A stretch of DNA of 64,000 bases from Adineta ricciae (GCA_905250025.1 CAJNOJ010000002.1:1116001-1180000), one strand, 5' to 3'; shown: positions 1 to 12,541, counted from the stretch's first letter. Program-made: numbers and translations. The notes: a model not told the origin generated them from the sequence alone.

Positions 1-2216
1 GTTGATTGTAGAAAATAGATAATCATATCCAATACTGTTTGTCTATGGTTAACCTAAATCGAAGATCTCATTGCTTTGAATACAAACAAATATGTTGGTA
101 CTTGTTCTAAACTTTCGAATTGTTTCGTGAGTAAAGGAAGCACACTTGACCATATCAATGATGAACACGTTGAATTAGCGCGGGCAACAGCTTGGAGAAC
201 TTTTGTGGCGGGCCAAACAAGTTTTAAATCAAGTTCTTTAAGGTAATTTTCGCATTCTAAACGACATTTTCTCGTTTTTCCTGCATTAAATCTTCGTCAA
301 ATTTTACCTCGAATAGCTCGATTAACCAGTTTCTTTGTCGAAATTTCCGTGTCATCATTCTGAACTGATTTTCCTACTAATTGCATCAACGCTGTTATTG
401 CTCGAAGCGCATTCGTTTCAGTTTCTTGATTTTCTGCACATAAAGCCTTACAACAACAAACTTTTCCTTATCATATAAATTCATCATCTGATATTCGTGA
501 TACCTGTTTACTAAACAAATTCCATAGCTGTACTAAATGCGAAGAGATGTCGCGAGCATCGTATTCTTCAATCGAATTGATCTAAAGGTAAGAATTACTA
601 AAACACTTAAGGCTAATGTTACGATACTCACGAATACATCCATGGCCGCAAGGCGAGCACTTGGTATGTCGGATTCGAGTTTTTCGATTAGCATCGGAAT
701 ACAATATTGAGCAAATTTGCCACTTGATGTCAAAACATTACGTAATGCAAGAGCGAGTTGCTCGTGAGTAATTGTTTCTTCTGTTTCATTGCTCGCCGTT
801 TTCTATTAAATATTTAGAGAGTTCCTCATGTCCTATAATGATGATGTTATCCTAGTTTTCTCTTCAATTATCTCCACTGCCTGTCGAGAAATCTCATCAA
901 TTGCTCAATGTTAAGAAAATATTCTTTCCCATCCTACTGAGAATGTAATCGTTATCAACATATTTTCTCTTCGGTAGAATCGATATGTACAGAGCAGATG
1001 TCCATTGATCTTCGAAAGTAATTTGATAGTAATCATCCAGTAAAAGGCATTGTTTAGTAACTCTACGATCAATTAAGATAATTCCAGTACAACTTCTCAA
1101 ATGACCAGTCTTTCACTATTGATCTATATCTCGGTCTATTCTTCTTTTCAGATGCATATTTTCACGTGCACGTAATGCCAGTAGATAACGGTAAACATGT
1201 AATCAATGTAATAAAACACGAAGTTAACAAGATCCCGTCTTACCGGTTTGTATTCCATTGGAAAATAACAAGCAACGACTTCGAATAACTCTTCCTTGTA
1301 TGGTTCTAAATCCGAGATACAATATTAGTCAAGGCCGGTGCTTCATTTCTTTACCAATATCTAAATATTTCGTCATATATTGCAAACATTGAAAGCAGAG
1401 AACGAGATTTCTTGGATCACGTTCGCCATCCATTGACTGAATGAAGTTACAAACAAAATCACTTCCCAGTTGTCGAACAACTAATAGAAAGAAGAAAAAG
1501 ACTCTTCTATTGCTGTCGTCTTTCTACAGCTTTACCATCCAAACGAGTGAAAAGGAAATGTAATAACACTACGAATACTTTGTGTCGGCTTGCTTGCGGA
1601 AATGATTGAACATACATATAAGAAAATATGGATTTAATCATCATAATACAATCGTCATCAGTTAAAGCCGATTGTTTTGCCTAAGTGAAACATCGAAAAG
1701 AAATGTTTCGTTGATCAATCGGTACTTACTAGAACAGAGAATAAATCAGCTGCTGGTTGCGCCAGAATATGATGATCAGCCATCTTCGCGATAATAAATA
1801 TAAGTAAATGATGAACTAAATTATCACAAAAACGGAAATTCGTACGAAAAAAAAGCCGATAATTCCCTTTTTTTACTTTCATGCGATTGTAGAAACGTAT
1901 TCGGTAAAGATTTCAAAACATTTCCAATCAATACCAATGCAACCGTTCGTTTTGACAATTCTGTACTTTGAAGATAATCACTACATAAACAATTCTAATC
2001 GATCATCAATAATCAATCTTTGTTCTTTAGTTACCCAATATCGACAATGAAATCAACTAAACTTAATTGATTTGTTTTCAATACTAAAACAATTCGAACA
2101 GATCTCGAAACACTCCGAACAGGTGAATTTTCATGATACATACATTCACTCAACTGAGTAACAGCTATTTCATCGCGATCATTTCCATATCGCTCAATTA
2201 ATGTTCGACAATCCAT
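1..2216 (-). CDS. MMS19: MMS19 homologue (cytosolic Fe-S assembly targeting factor), N-terminal part, runs off left edge
   Basis: MMS19 is a HEAT-repeat scaffold of the cytosolic iron-sulfur assembly targeting complex. It delivers Fe-S clusters to DNA polymerases, primase and helicases such as XPD. Exons read leftward from ATG 2216. Family landmarks appear in the right order: a helix ending in QSFPQADRHKVF (about 1,580-1,660), a block with FIQSMDGERDPRNL (about 1,390-1,470), YKEELFEVVACYFPMEYKP (about 1,250-1,300), FAQYCIPMLIEKLESD (about 660-720) and LDLKLVWPATKVLQAVARA (about 160-230). These match the conserved N-terminal MMS19 domain. The C-terminal HEAT repeats lie outside the window. Introns are mostly about 50-60 nt; one near 803-1,240 is about 430 nt. 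The start is the first in-frame ATG of the leading exon, and an upstream coding exon cannot be excluded. The ATG lies about 980 bp from the divergent STIM gene. Confidence 0.88.
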
Positions 2217-3194
2217 TTCGATCGAAAACTAGTTTTTAATAGTGAAAAACGATGCAAATTTTTTGTCAATACTATGGAAGTGATTATTGTCATCCAATAA
2301 CAATCAACTCTTAACGTTTTTCTATTGGATATGAAACATCCACCGACGCAATGTGCTTTGTGACTCATCTCGTACAGTACGAGAGAGAGAGATAGGAGAA
2401 GGAAAAGAAAAAGAATATTGTATAATTATATACATGTAACTGAAAATCGATCAACCGATTAATTATACTCATTGGTAAGAATAAAATCTATTTTATCTTA
2501 AATAAATATTGATCGACCTAAATAAAATGATTATAATAATTTGACTTTTAAAATGACTGTCACTTGATACGTTAATCGTTTTCTCTTCGTCCTTCTTTTA
2601 CTAATTCTTATTATTGATTCATCCGAAAGAACTTTCTCGTTTTTTTACGAATGTACAGAACTGGTGCGTAGATAAGCGTTGAGATGATAGAGTAATGTAT
2701 ATCCCAATTGTCGATAAAATGTCAACTATGTATGGTAGACAATAAAAACCATCAGCTGGTGAAAATAAATACAACTTGTTCCTTCTCCTTTTCTTTTCGT
2801 CTTCTCGTGCCCGTAATCTAGTTGTATGATTACCAAGACAAGACGACTATATACTATCTATCCAGTTATAGATATCTTCGGCGCGGGTAAGAGTATTCTC
2901 GTAAATTGTTTTCTGTGTATCACAATCACAAAAAATTTCGAATGATTCAAAATCGATTGCTTTGGACTCGTTCTGAATGATTAGAATCATGCCTAACGAA
3001 TATATAAATATCAATATGCATATCATCAAACACGCATAAACATGCACAGCAGAAACCTGACTGCGTACGTTTATTTTCATTGTATAAATTTCTCCTATTT
3101 AGTGATGCGTACGTGTGCGTGTGTTTTCGGTTGATATTCACATGGTTTTTGTATCGATAAGAAACATATTCTGATATCGTTGTTTTTCAGATTG
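2217..3194. other. Intergenic region between divergent MMS19 and STIM genes
   Basis: No convincing coding exon is seen here on either strand. The short ORFs at 2,847-3,141 (-) have no recognisable domain. Because both flanking genes start at its borders, this region should hold both promoters. A polypyrimidine stretch ending in TTTTTCAG sits at 3,181-3,190, just before the STIM ATG, and could be an acceptor for an untranslated first exon. Confidence 0.5.
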
Positions 3195-6024
3195 ATGCAA
3201 CGAATCATTGTATTTTTGGTTTTGTTTGTCAATCTCTTCCAGTCATGTCTATCACATAGTACCATTGCATATAATATACCTGATCCAGGTTTGTATCACC
3301 TTTTATTTGCGATGGCGGATTTACCAGATTTTTTAATCGGATTTCATTTTGGATTTAGATTGCACTGGCCCTTTTAATTTATGTACAGATGCTGATAAAG
3401 AACGACTTGGTCGCCTAGCAGTCAAAGCTATTCATGAGCAGATGGATGATGACAAAGATGGCATGATTGAAGCATCAGAAAGTAGTGATGTAAGCGGAGG
3501 CTTTGTACATGAAAAACAGAGTGACATGAACACTAGGATTCGATTTTAGTTTATTAAAGAAGAACTAGAATCTAATACAGATGCTATTCGACATCGTCAT
3601 TTTCAAAATGCTGATACACAAATAACGTTTAATGATCTCTGGAGTCAATGGCAAAATAGTATTGGTAAATGCTTGCGATTATGTAACAAAAAAATATCTT
3701 GAATTTTATCTTATTTAGTTTATAATTGGACTACCGATGATGTAGTCAATTGGTTGGTGAACTACGCTCATTTGCCGATGTATGTGGAAAACTTTCGTCG
3801 AAATCAATTTGACGGTCGTATGATTCCCAGGTTTACTGACGAACTCACGATTTGTACTGGTTTCTCATCAATCCGTATTTTTATTAATTCATATGTAGAT
3901 TGGCTGCCAACGAAAAACATTATCTTTCTGCTATTATGCAAATACGTGATGTGAGACATAAGCGACGTTTGATCATCAAAGCTACAGATGTTGTATTATT
4001 TGGTCCGCCTCCAAGTAAATTTTCATGATAAGAATCTTACCCAAAACGAATATATCATCTTCTAAGGTACACACAATCTCGTAAAGGATGTGATTTTAAT
4101 AACAGCCGTGCTAATATCGTTTGGTGCTTGTTTGTACGCGTATATTCGGCATCGTAGAACTCAAATAAGTATGAATATTATGGTCAAGGAGCTAGAAAAT
4201 TTGCAGAAAGCGGAAGGTGATCTCGCTTGCGTGACTGGAAAGTAAGAATGCTTTTGAATAGGTTGACTTGACATGTGTTTATTTGTACAAAGGATAAGGG
4301 CAATGGAGAACGAACTAAAAGATAAGGCAAAAGTCGATCGTGGATTATTAAATTCGTGGTTTATGGAAGTGCAGGATACTAAAGTAGACTTTGGTGAACT
4401 GTGTCGTTATAGGTTCAGATATTTATTCGTTTGTAGGAAGAAGCTGATAGATATCGAAAGCGTCGTGGGTCAACTGTCGACATAGAGAAGCAAATGCGGT
4501 TAGCTGAACAAGAAATCGAACAAGTAATTGCTCGAAATGAAAGAATAGATCATTCAGCTTTCTCTTCTTACATTTAGCTACGAATTGCTTTAAAGAAAGC
4601 TGAAGAACATGCTAAACATCAGTCCTATGAACCACCGGCTGAGCTAATTGATTTACTTAGACGAACGTATAATATAGAAGAACTGGCGTTTGAAGCCACA
4701 CGTCGTTCTGCAGAAAATGCTATGCTTACTGCAAAGGAGCAAGTAAGAATAATTTAATTATTCCATGATCATTAGAAATGGTTGTGATATGCTAGATGAA
4801 CAAGGTCTCGAAGATGCAAAAAGGCTTTTTCGGTGCCGTGCGTATTGCGCATACTGGTTGCATGGATGATATCAGTGAATTAATCAGCAATGCTAAGTAT
4901 GTTCGAGCTCGATTGTTTCTGATACCTATCCTATACGGTTTTCGTGTTATATCTTATTAGAGAGCGTTTAGCTGAAGTTCAACGTGAATACGAAGAGCGT
5001 GAAAGACGTTGGAATCGAATTGCTGCTCTACTTAATCGAGAAGATTTTCTTAGTAACTCTTCACCATCGACTTCATCGATTGGAACAAATCAATTTGCAG
5101 CTGCAAGTACAGCTGCTACATTAAACAATGGATCATCAGGTAATTATCACTCATGTTATTTCAGTGAAATTAGTTGTATGAGAATGGTCATTTCATGATT
5201 AGCTTTTCGTGTTCGAGGTGAGTTGCTTAATTATCTGTAACAAAAGAAAAACCTCCTAACAGATTCATGCATGTAAAAGTTCACTGCTTTCCGTGGGATT
5301 TCTGAATATCAGTTTCTAATCAGTCGTTGACCAAGAATATCTGCTCGAATCTGATGTTGATGTCCATCTAGATTCAGTCGTTCGACAAAGACAAATATCC
5401 AGCGATTCTAATGGTTTGATCAATACAAGTTACGATCCAGCAATAACGAATAAAAGCATGAGGTGAATACAGAAACTGAATTTGCGTCAAGTAAAATCGT
5501 TTTCTATTGTGTCTTTCAGCAATATAAGCAATCGTAACGTCTCAACGAGTGCCTTACATCCAGAACATTTATCTCAACAAGAACTGCTCAGTCTCTCCGA
5601 CAGTAATTACGATTTTGTCAATTCGCCGTCTTCGACATTAAAACGACGTGTTATTGGTGGTCAGGTCCCACCAGCTAGTCGTTCATCAACTGAACGTGTT
5701 CTTAATCCTCCGGTAACAATGACATCGTCTCAGTCAGTCAGTGGTCTGTCCGATTTAAGTAGCAATCATTCTAATGGAACTTCACGACACGATCTTCCGG
5801 ATTCTGCTGAGACATCATTATTGGCAAAACCTGGTAAACCAGTGTTTGATATTGACAATGTCGATTTTATGCTTGACGATCAAGACCGACGATCGAATGT
5901 CGTTGACTCGGGATCTGATGATCAACAATCGGTCTCCTCGGGTAAATCCCGGAAACAAGTTCTATCAACGAAACTATTAAAACCATTTCAAAATATGCGT
6001 ATAAGAAAGAAAAGTGCCACTTAA
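3195..6024 (+). CDS. STIM1: Stromal interaction molecule (STIM), long copy: ER calcium sensor with regulatory tail
   Basis: STIM senses calcium in the ER lumen and, on depletion, activates Orai channels at ER-plasma membrane contacts. About 13 exons give about 670 residues. In order: signal peptide from ATG 3195; luminal EF-hand DDDKDGMIEASE (residues about 60-75); hidden EF region; SAM domain containing YNWTTDDVVNWL and ENFRRNQFDGRMIPR (about 115-190); one membrane segment (VILITAVLISFGACLYAYI); long cytosolic coiled coils (about 215-440) containing the SOAR/CAD region with KMQKGFFGAVRIAHTGC; and a Ser-rich tail ending in the basic stretch KLLKPFQNMRIRKKSAT. In vertebrate STIM1 a comparable lysine-rich end binds plasma-membrane phosphoinositides. 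The symbol marks the family; it may be a co-orthologue of vertebrate STIM1 and STIM2. A related copy lies inverted at 8,778-10,688. Confidence 0.92.
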
Positions 6025-6804
6025 TTCGAAAGATGTCTGCATTCATTCTCGCCGGTGTTCTGCTCAGCAATCTCAAAAGAAATCTTTATTCTTTCCATAA
6101 ATTCTTCTACACATAAAAGTCAATTTGTCTTCTCTAATAAATTCACACTGATTCTTCATTTTTCAATCTGTGTATATTTACTTTCAAGTATGTGAAAAAC
6201 GATTGCAGGAAACGATTTTGTGTCTTCTTTTTGTTGCTATTTATTTTTCTCTTCGACTTTTCACCTTTCTTCTCATTGTTATGTCCAAATGAATTTCAAA
6301 GTTGACAAAATGTTCATCGATCGTCTCTTTTTCTCTCTTCGAATAAATTTGTGGCTTATCAATCGACAGTCAATATCTACCACGACGGTCTATTCTTTTA
6401 CCGATCTAAATAAGCGAAGCAGAACATTGACTTACCAATGTGTTCGTTGTCTATCTGCACACATGATTAAATCCTCGTAATTACATAATACAAAGAGGAA
6501 GTGCGCATAGATTTTCATATTCTGTTACAGTAAATTGATGACCAATTCTATTTTTGTCTCACAAATAAATCGACTAGTTAAAGAGATATTTTACTTGTGA
6601 AAATAAATATATAGAAGGTTTTGCTTTTTCATCACATAAAGAAAAACACGATACACATGCGGGGGGGGGGGGAGAAGTGTTTTTGCTGAAGATTATCGAA
6701 TATCTGTGCAATTTCGAATGAAAACTATCGATATTAATACCTTCGATGAATATATTCATCTATTTTGCCTATATCTTTTTGTTTGGCTTGAAAAACTACG
6801 CTCG
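6025..6804. other. Gap between STIM and GNAT genes, with poly(A) signal and G12 run
   Basis: This holds the presumed STIM 3' UTR, with a candidate AATAAA at 6,136-6,141, and the 3' flank of the leftward GNAT gene. ORFs at 6,220-6,480 (+) and 6,574-6,759 (-) show no family features. A run of twelve G residues lies at 6,661-6,672. Confidence 0.5.
6661..6672. repeat. Poly-G homopolymer (G12)
   Basis: Twelve consecutive G residues on the + strand in otherwise AT-rich sequence. Such runs are often length-polymorphic and prone to sequencing or assembly error. No function is inferred. Confidence 0.9.
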
Positions 6805-7929
6805 TTAACTTCCAATTGTACTTTCCGCAAGATAATTGCTATCATCATCCAGCTGATTACCAGCGCCTTCTTCATCTGGTGAGATTGGCTTGGACATTTT
6901 CAGAATGCTTTCTCTTTCGACAACCCATTTCCAAAAAGCTGAATTATCCGAATGATCAACTTGAAAATTGAAGCGTTGAAAATAGCCTCTCAATTGTTCG
7001 CTGTTGACGTGTACGGTTAACAATCGTGCACCAGCTTGTCGTGCAAAGTGTTCTACACACTCGAGCATGGCCGCGCCGATGCCGTGATTTCGAAACGCAC
7101 TTCGAACACCGATCATTTCGATATAACATTCGTCCATATTCGTTGGAGTGTAATTGGCATTCCGTACCATCCAACGACGTAGTGATGTTACACATGAGTT
7201 TGGTTGCGGAAGAATATTGTCATTCAAAACAGTTGTTGGTTCACTCGGAAACGATAACATTACAGCTGCAACAACATCGCCATTCATTTTTCCAAGTAAT
7301 GCATTTTGATATTCACGTGAGTTCGTCTCGGAATTGATTCGATTTTTCAGTGCTAAACGAAATTGTTGAAGTTGATCATCTGTACCGATAAAATGTCTTA
7401 AGCGATTATTGAGCGTATCGAAATAGATATCGATATAAGCATCAGCATCAGCTAAACTAAATTCGTGAATTTCAATCACGTCATTGTCATCATTGGTTGT
7501 ATACGATGATACCATTGTATCATGATCCGTGACATTTCGATTTCGAGGTTGAATATTACTTCGTCTTTCCGTTGGTTCTTCGTCATCAGTGACTGTGGTC
7601 AATTCGACTTGTTGAAAATTTAGTGGATTAGATTGATAGCTCTGTAATGGAGTTAATTGTTGATTTGATCGTGTGCTGTTTCTGTTAGGCGCTTCATCAG
7701 TTGGCTCTGAACGTGTTGAAGGCTCTAATGTAGATTCGTCGACTCTTCTCGTTTCGAATTGTTTCGGCTTACGAGATGAAGTCGATTCTATCGCTGAATC
7801 GTGACCATTTTCGATGACACCGTTGATATTCGATGCTTCATTATAGCGCTTTCCGCGTTTAGCTTTTTTCGGTGTCGTTAATTCGATGTCGCCATCGGTT
7901 TCCGAAGGTAAATGATCTGTTGCCATCAT
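6805..7929 (-). CDS. Single-exon GNAT-family N-acetyltransferase with disordered N-terminus
   Basis: An uninterrupted 374-codon reading frame, intronless unlike most neighbours. Residues 1 to about 150 are low-complexity, rich in Ser, Thr, Asn and charged residues, with a basic cluster KKAKRGKRY near residue 21 that could be a nuclear localisation signal. Residues about 155-345 look like a GNAT acetyltransferase. The acetyl-CoA motif A is visible as EMIGVRSAFRNHGIGAAML, with the R-x-x-G-x-G/A loop RNHGIG, followed by VEHFARQAGARLLTVHVN and YFQRFNFQVDHSDNS, typical of GNAT strands beta5-beta7. The acyl acceptor cannot be deduced. The start is MMATD or the second Met. It sits between the two inverted STIM copies, which raises retroposition or insertion as an origin, but no poly-A tract or target-site duplication is obvious. 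Confidence 0.8.
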   Translation of the reverse strand: MMATDHLPSETDGDIELTTPKKAKRGKRYNEASNINGVIENGHDSAIESTSSRKPKQFETRRVDESTLEPSTRSEPTDEAPNRNSTRSNQQLTPLQSYQSNPLNFQQVELTTVTDDEEPTERRSNIQPRNRNVTDHDTMVSSYTTNDDNDVIEIHEFSLADADAYIDIYFDTLNNRLRHFIGTDDQLQQFRLALKNRINSETNSREYQNALLGKMNGDVVAAVMLSFPSEPTTVLNDNILPQPNSCVTSLRRWMVRNANYTPTNMDECYIEMIGVRSAFRNHGIGAAMLECVEHFARQAGARLLTVHVNSEQLRGYFQRFNFQVDHSDNSAFWKWVVERESILKMSKPISPDEEGAGNQLDDDSNYLAESTIGS

Positions 7930-8777
7930 TGATTAATTCTCATAAGAAATTTTCAATCCCAATGAAGATAAATATCCCTGAAGATCGTTTTTCTTACGCT
8001 TCTTTTCGTTTGATTGAAGGTCTGTATTTGATTGAGAAGGCAACGACGAAAAAAACATGCGCATGCATATCAAAGAAAAAAATCGACTCGTTCAGGCGTA
8101 ACATTATTTCCATAAGTCAGTATTTTGTGCTGTTCTATACCTTTCGAACAAGAAAAAAAGCCGAAGACAGACAACGACTATTCATGCGCTTATTTCGTAT
8201 ATGTCGTTTTATCTTTTTTTGGTAACAACAAATATTTTCTTTGTTAACTATTGTAATTCATAATTTACATTCACGACTTCCAGCGTACGACATGATGACG
8301 TAGTCGACAAACGTAAAATAGTTCGTTTGATTTAATTGCAGTTCGATTTTGTCTCGTCTAATTTAATTGAAGCATGAAATTCGAAATTGTCTAATATAGA
8401 AAGTTTAGAACATAATAAGAGCGTTATTTAATAAGAAATATAGTTACGCTCGCGTGATTTAAAAGCGAAATGTCGCGTGAAGTCTAAGACCGTGATGCAA
8501 TTACGAAAACTGTTTGGTATAGACAATTATTCATTAATAATATTGCCCAATCTAAACTATCTGATGAAAATAACTGGTTATATTGTCTCATATGTCTGCT
8601 TATATGAGTGAATGCTTTATTGAACGAGAAAAAAAATGCGAATAAAAAATAATTTTTCCATACAGATACACCGAAATACAAAGACTTTGTCAATTGCAAA
8701 AAAAAAGAGAGGAAAAACACATTTTTCTGGCTTACTAATGATATCGAACAGTAAATACATTGAATCATACAGAAGAG
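7930..8777. other. Gap between GNAT and short STIM genes
   Basis: This contains the 5' flank of the GNAT gene and the 3' flank of the short STIM. ORFs at 7,872-8,225 (+) and 8,484-8,768 (-) are AT-driven and have no recognisable domain. Past the short STIM stop I looked for a Ser-rich tail and terminal basic stretch like those of the long copy and found neither. Confidence 0.5.
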
Positions 8778-10688
8778 TTAAGTACGAAGACGAGGCGAAT
8801 CTTTTCCACGATGTGTCGTTGGTGTGGCCGCTGTTGTTGGTCCAAATGTAATGAAATCATCGCGATTTAATAGAACACCAATGCGAGACCAACGATGTTC
8901 GCGTTCTTCATATTCATCATGAATAACCATCAAACGATCTCTAAATCAAAAACAAAAACCAAATGAACGAACTCGAATGAATCGATTTTACTTGGCAGCA
9001 TTGATTAATTCACCAACATTGTCCATACAGTTTGTATGAGCAATACGTACAGCACCGAAGAATCCTTTTTGCATTTTAGTTATCTTGTTCATCTGAAATC
9101 AACGTCTGAGGTGAAGTTATGGATGATTAAGAGAGTTATTCTACTTGTTCTCGTGCTGTTGTCAGTGCTGTTTCCGCTAATTTTCTTTTCACTTCAAATA
9201 CTGCTTCTTCGTTTTGAAAAGTACGCTTAAGTAATTCAATCAATTCATTCGATGGTTCATACGATTGATGTTTAGCATGTTCTTCAGCTTGACGTAAAGC
9301 AATTTGTAACTAAAGTCAACGATTATGTCGAATGTTTAGATGAGAAATCAACGAGATTCGTTACTTGTTCAATTTCTTGTAACGCTAAACTCAATTGTTT
9401 TTCGTGATCGACTGCTGAATCACGACGTTGCCGAAATCGATTAGCTTCTTCCTAAATTCAATGAAAAAGAAAACGTCGATTAACTTCCTCGTGTTTCTTC
9501 ATACTTTCGTTTGTTGAACTTCCATGAGCCATTTATGTAAAAGATTTTGATTCACATAAATGGTCCTTCCCTTACAACCATTTTCTCGCGTTCGCATTCT
9601 GTAAAAAGAATCCGAATTGAAAATCAATTTATTCCTCTGCCATTCTCTTACTTCTCAGTTACGGCGATCAAGTTACCTTCAGCTTGTTGTAAAGTTTCTA
9701 GTTCTTTCAGCATGATGTTCATATTTTCTTGCGTTTGGCGTTGACGAAGAAATGCATAAATACATCCACCAATCGAAGCAGATAATGCGGATATCAAAAT
9801 CATATCTTTCATTAAATTATGCGTATCTATAATAATGACAAATAACATGATGAACTTTACATCCGAGAAGACAAATACACACTTTGCGGTGGCCCGAATA
9901 GGACGATATCGATTGCTTTGATAATCAGTCGGCGTTTATCGTGTACATCTCGAATGTGCATTATTGATGAAATGTACATTTTCTCATTCGCAGCTATTCT
10001 AAAATCGATCGGAGGATGGAATTCTCACACAGCAAAGCACTTCCTGTAACCCACCTTGGTATCATTCGACCATCAAATTGATTTCGGCGGAAGTTTTCAA
10101 CATATTGTGGTAGATCAACGAAATTTGCAAGCCAATCGACAACATTATCTGTGGTCCAGTTATACGCTGAAGATGAAACAAGATCAAAACGTTTAGATCT
10201 GAGCACAAGAAAGAAAATATCTTCTTCTACCTGGATTATTCTGCCATTGAGCCCAGAGATCATCGAATGTGACATATACATTAATGTTTTGAAATTGTTT
10301 ATGTCGTATGGCATCTGTTTTGAATTCTAATTCACCTTGAATAAACTAATGAAATCGAAATGTTTTTCGATTGGAAAATGAGTTATCTTGAAAATCTTAC
10401 ATCGATGCCTTCGGATGGTTCGATTAATCCATCTTTATCATCGTCCAGTTTTTCGTGAATGACACGAATCGCTTGTCGACCGAGCCTTTCTTTATCTACA
10501 TCAGTACAAAGGTTGAAAAGACCCGTACATTCTAGAAAATGAATGTAAAAACATGATTAGGTCATCATCAAATCGCCCCTACCTGGATCAGGAATATTAT
10601 AGGCAATAGCATCGTCCTGATCACTTGGTCGAAAGTAATATGCAACGAAAATAACACAAGTAATGCTTATGATGATAGCTTTCTCCAT
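8778..10688 (-). CDS. STIM1: Stromal interaction molecule (STIM), short copy lacking the C-terminal regulatory tail
   Basis: Paralogue of the gene at 3,195-6,024, in opposite orientation. From ATG 10688: signal peptide; luminal EF-hand DDDKDGLIEPSE; hidden EF block with YVTFDDLWAQWQ; SAM domain with YNWTTDNVVDWLANFVDLP and ENFRRNQFDGRMIPR; membrane segment MILISALSASIGGCIYAFL; coiled coil 1; then the SOAR/CAD region with KMQKGFFGAVRIAHTNC and EEREHRWSRIGVLLNRDDF. Exon borders follow the long copy. The frame then ends after a short Thr/Pro-rich stretch (THRGKDSPRLRT) at TAA 8,778-8,780. About 200 or more tail residues, including the terminal basic membrane-binding stretch, are absent. All joined exons keep an open frame and conserved residues are intact, so it reads as a functional gene rather than a pseudogene. 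Confidence 0.9.
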
Positions 10689-12541
10689 ACGAACATATAA
10701 ATCTAAAATTTCTTATCTTTTCATATCAATGATTTCATTAAATTCATCGGTGATAAACAACAAATCTGTTCGCTTGACCAGAGATGACAATCATACCTGC
10801 AATTTACCTCCCATCCAAAACTTTCATTAAAAACTATCAATTTCAGAGAATCTATCAAACAAAGAAAGGATTTATCAAGAAAAATTTCACACATATACGT
10901 CCTCTACTGGTTTTCATTCGAATAGAAAAGAGAATAGACATATATATCATATGCGTATGTCTAGGATCGTTAACAAATACATTATCGTCGATCCAATAGA
11001 AAACAGAAGTCTTTGAAATCATAACAAAGTCTCTTCGTTATGATTTCTTCACCGATTTTCAATTCGTTTCCTTAGGAAAAACTAATCATGGTCAAAGTGT
11101 GTCGATCGATTCAGATTTAATTGTTAGATATCGCTATCAAACATATCTGTCGAAAACATCAAAGATTGATGTGTTACATCGTTTCATTAGATCAAATGTA
11201 TACAATTATCAATTGATCATTATTGAACATCTTGGGTTTGATTCGTTCGTATCTCTGATCGAAAGACAAATCTATTCAATACTGACTCCTTATGTCATTT
11301 CGAATACTCGTCAATTTGCTTTGTTAAATATCAATTGATCGTTAAATGAAAGCGAATACTATTAAAAGAAAATCAAAACTTCGCATAGGATTGAAATCAT
11401 TATTCGAATATGAAATGAGAAAGAGTAAAACGTGAACTGTCCACGTCTTAATCTGATCGAGAAGAACAGTTTTATATTGACCTATTTGTTATCTGCCGTT
11501 ATGATCATTAATGACCGATTGTCCTTATCATGATAATTTTCAATATGATGAAAAAAAAAAGCAACAAATGAATGCGTTTACACAAATTATATAGACATTG
11601 TTCGCTGTCTATGTCAATTGAGTGTGAAAGCATGTTATTATCCTGTCTCTTAAATATTTTCAATAAGCAGTACAACTGACCAAGAAAAGGAAATGAAATC
11701 ATGTCATGTTCATTCATAATGATTCTAAACAGCTGATGAAATAGGCGGCAACGGCAAAGAATGCCTTCGGCAAAGAATTGCTCGTTAAAGTTTAATATTT
11801 GAAGAAGAAGAGTATGACAAATATCTCTAATGATTACATATATGACTCGATGTTCGTACGGCCTTTTACTTCTATGATCTTATGTAAACGTTCAATTTAA
11901 TTATGGTCATACATAATTTAAATTTACCAAAGAAATACTTTCAAACCCTTAAAAACCAATATGAAGACGAGAGATAACGATCGAATAGCTCTTCTATTCT
12001 ACTGATTAAGTTTTTTCTTTGTTGTGCAGAATGCGACTTTGTATTGCTAATCATTTGATTTCGTATAAATCAGTTTATTGTTACATCAATATGTATACAC
12101 GCATTCTCTTATCAAATACATGACAAGTGATGAATTGCAGCTGACATTCTTCTCTAATGATGGACATGAGTAAGACTCATTTAATGTTAGTTATCATTAG
12201 ATTGATTTGAGCAAGAGAAAAATGACACGGTTGTACCTTCGTTTATTACCGCAAAATGTATTGTCTACCGTCGAAAAGCATGAACCATGGCTCATTAATG
12301 AGCTACGAGAGAAAGAAGAGTCTGTCATCTTCTATCGTTCATGTATCCTACCACGGTTCAGTGATCATTTGCTAGAAGAGCGAACGTTACACACACGTCT
12401 ATACATACACGTTCATATCTGTTCAGTTTTAGGCGTGAGAAACATCGCAAAAAGAAACAATATACTTGTGAGTAAAGGTTAATAGACGCGCCATTGTTCA
12501 CCTGTCTTATCAGAGCAAATTTGATCTTAGCTATTATACTC
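10689..12541. other. 1.85-kb AT-rich intergenic region
   Basis: The 5' flanks of the short STIM (-) and the proline-rich gene (+) meet here. The most protein-like ORF is 12,222-12,482 (+), starting MTRLYLRLLPQNVL and ending near a possible donor (GTGAGT). It does not join in frame to the exon beginning at 12,542 by any splice I could find. It may be an upstream exon or chance. The others (10,784-11,338) look like noise. Confidence 0.4.

Noticed and set aside
9648-10314. Separate small genes from the ORFs at 9,648-9,848 and 9,994-10,314
   Set aside because: These are single exons of the short STIM (membrane segment and SAM domain) read past their splice donors.
12494-12541. N-terminal extension MFTCLIRANLILAIIL as a signal peptide of the proline-rich protein
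   Set aside because: The frame begins at TTG, not ATG; the first ATG is 12,542 and the product then lacks a signal peptide.
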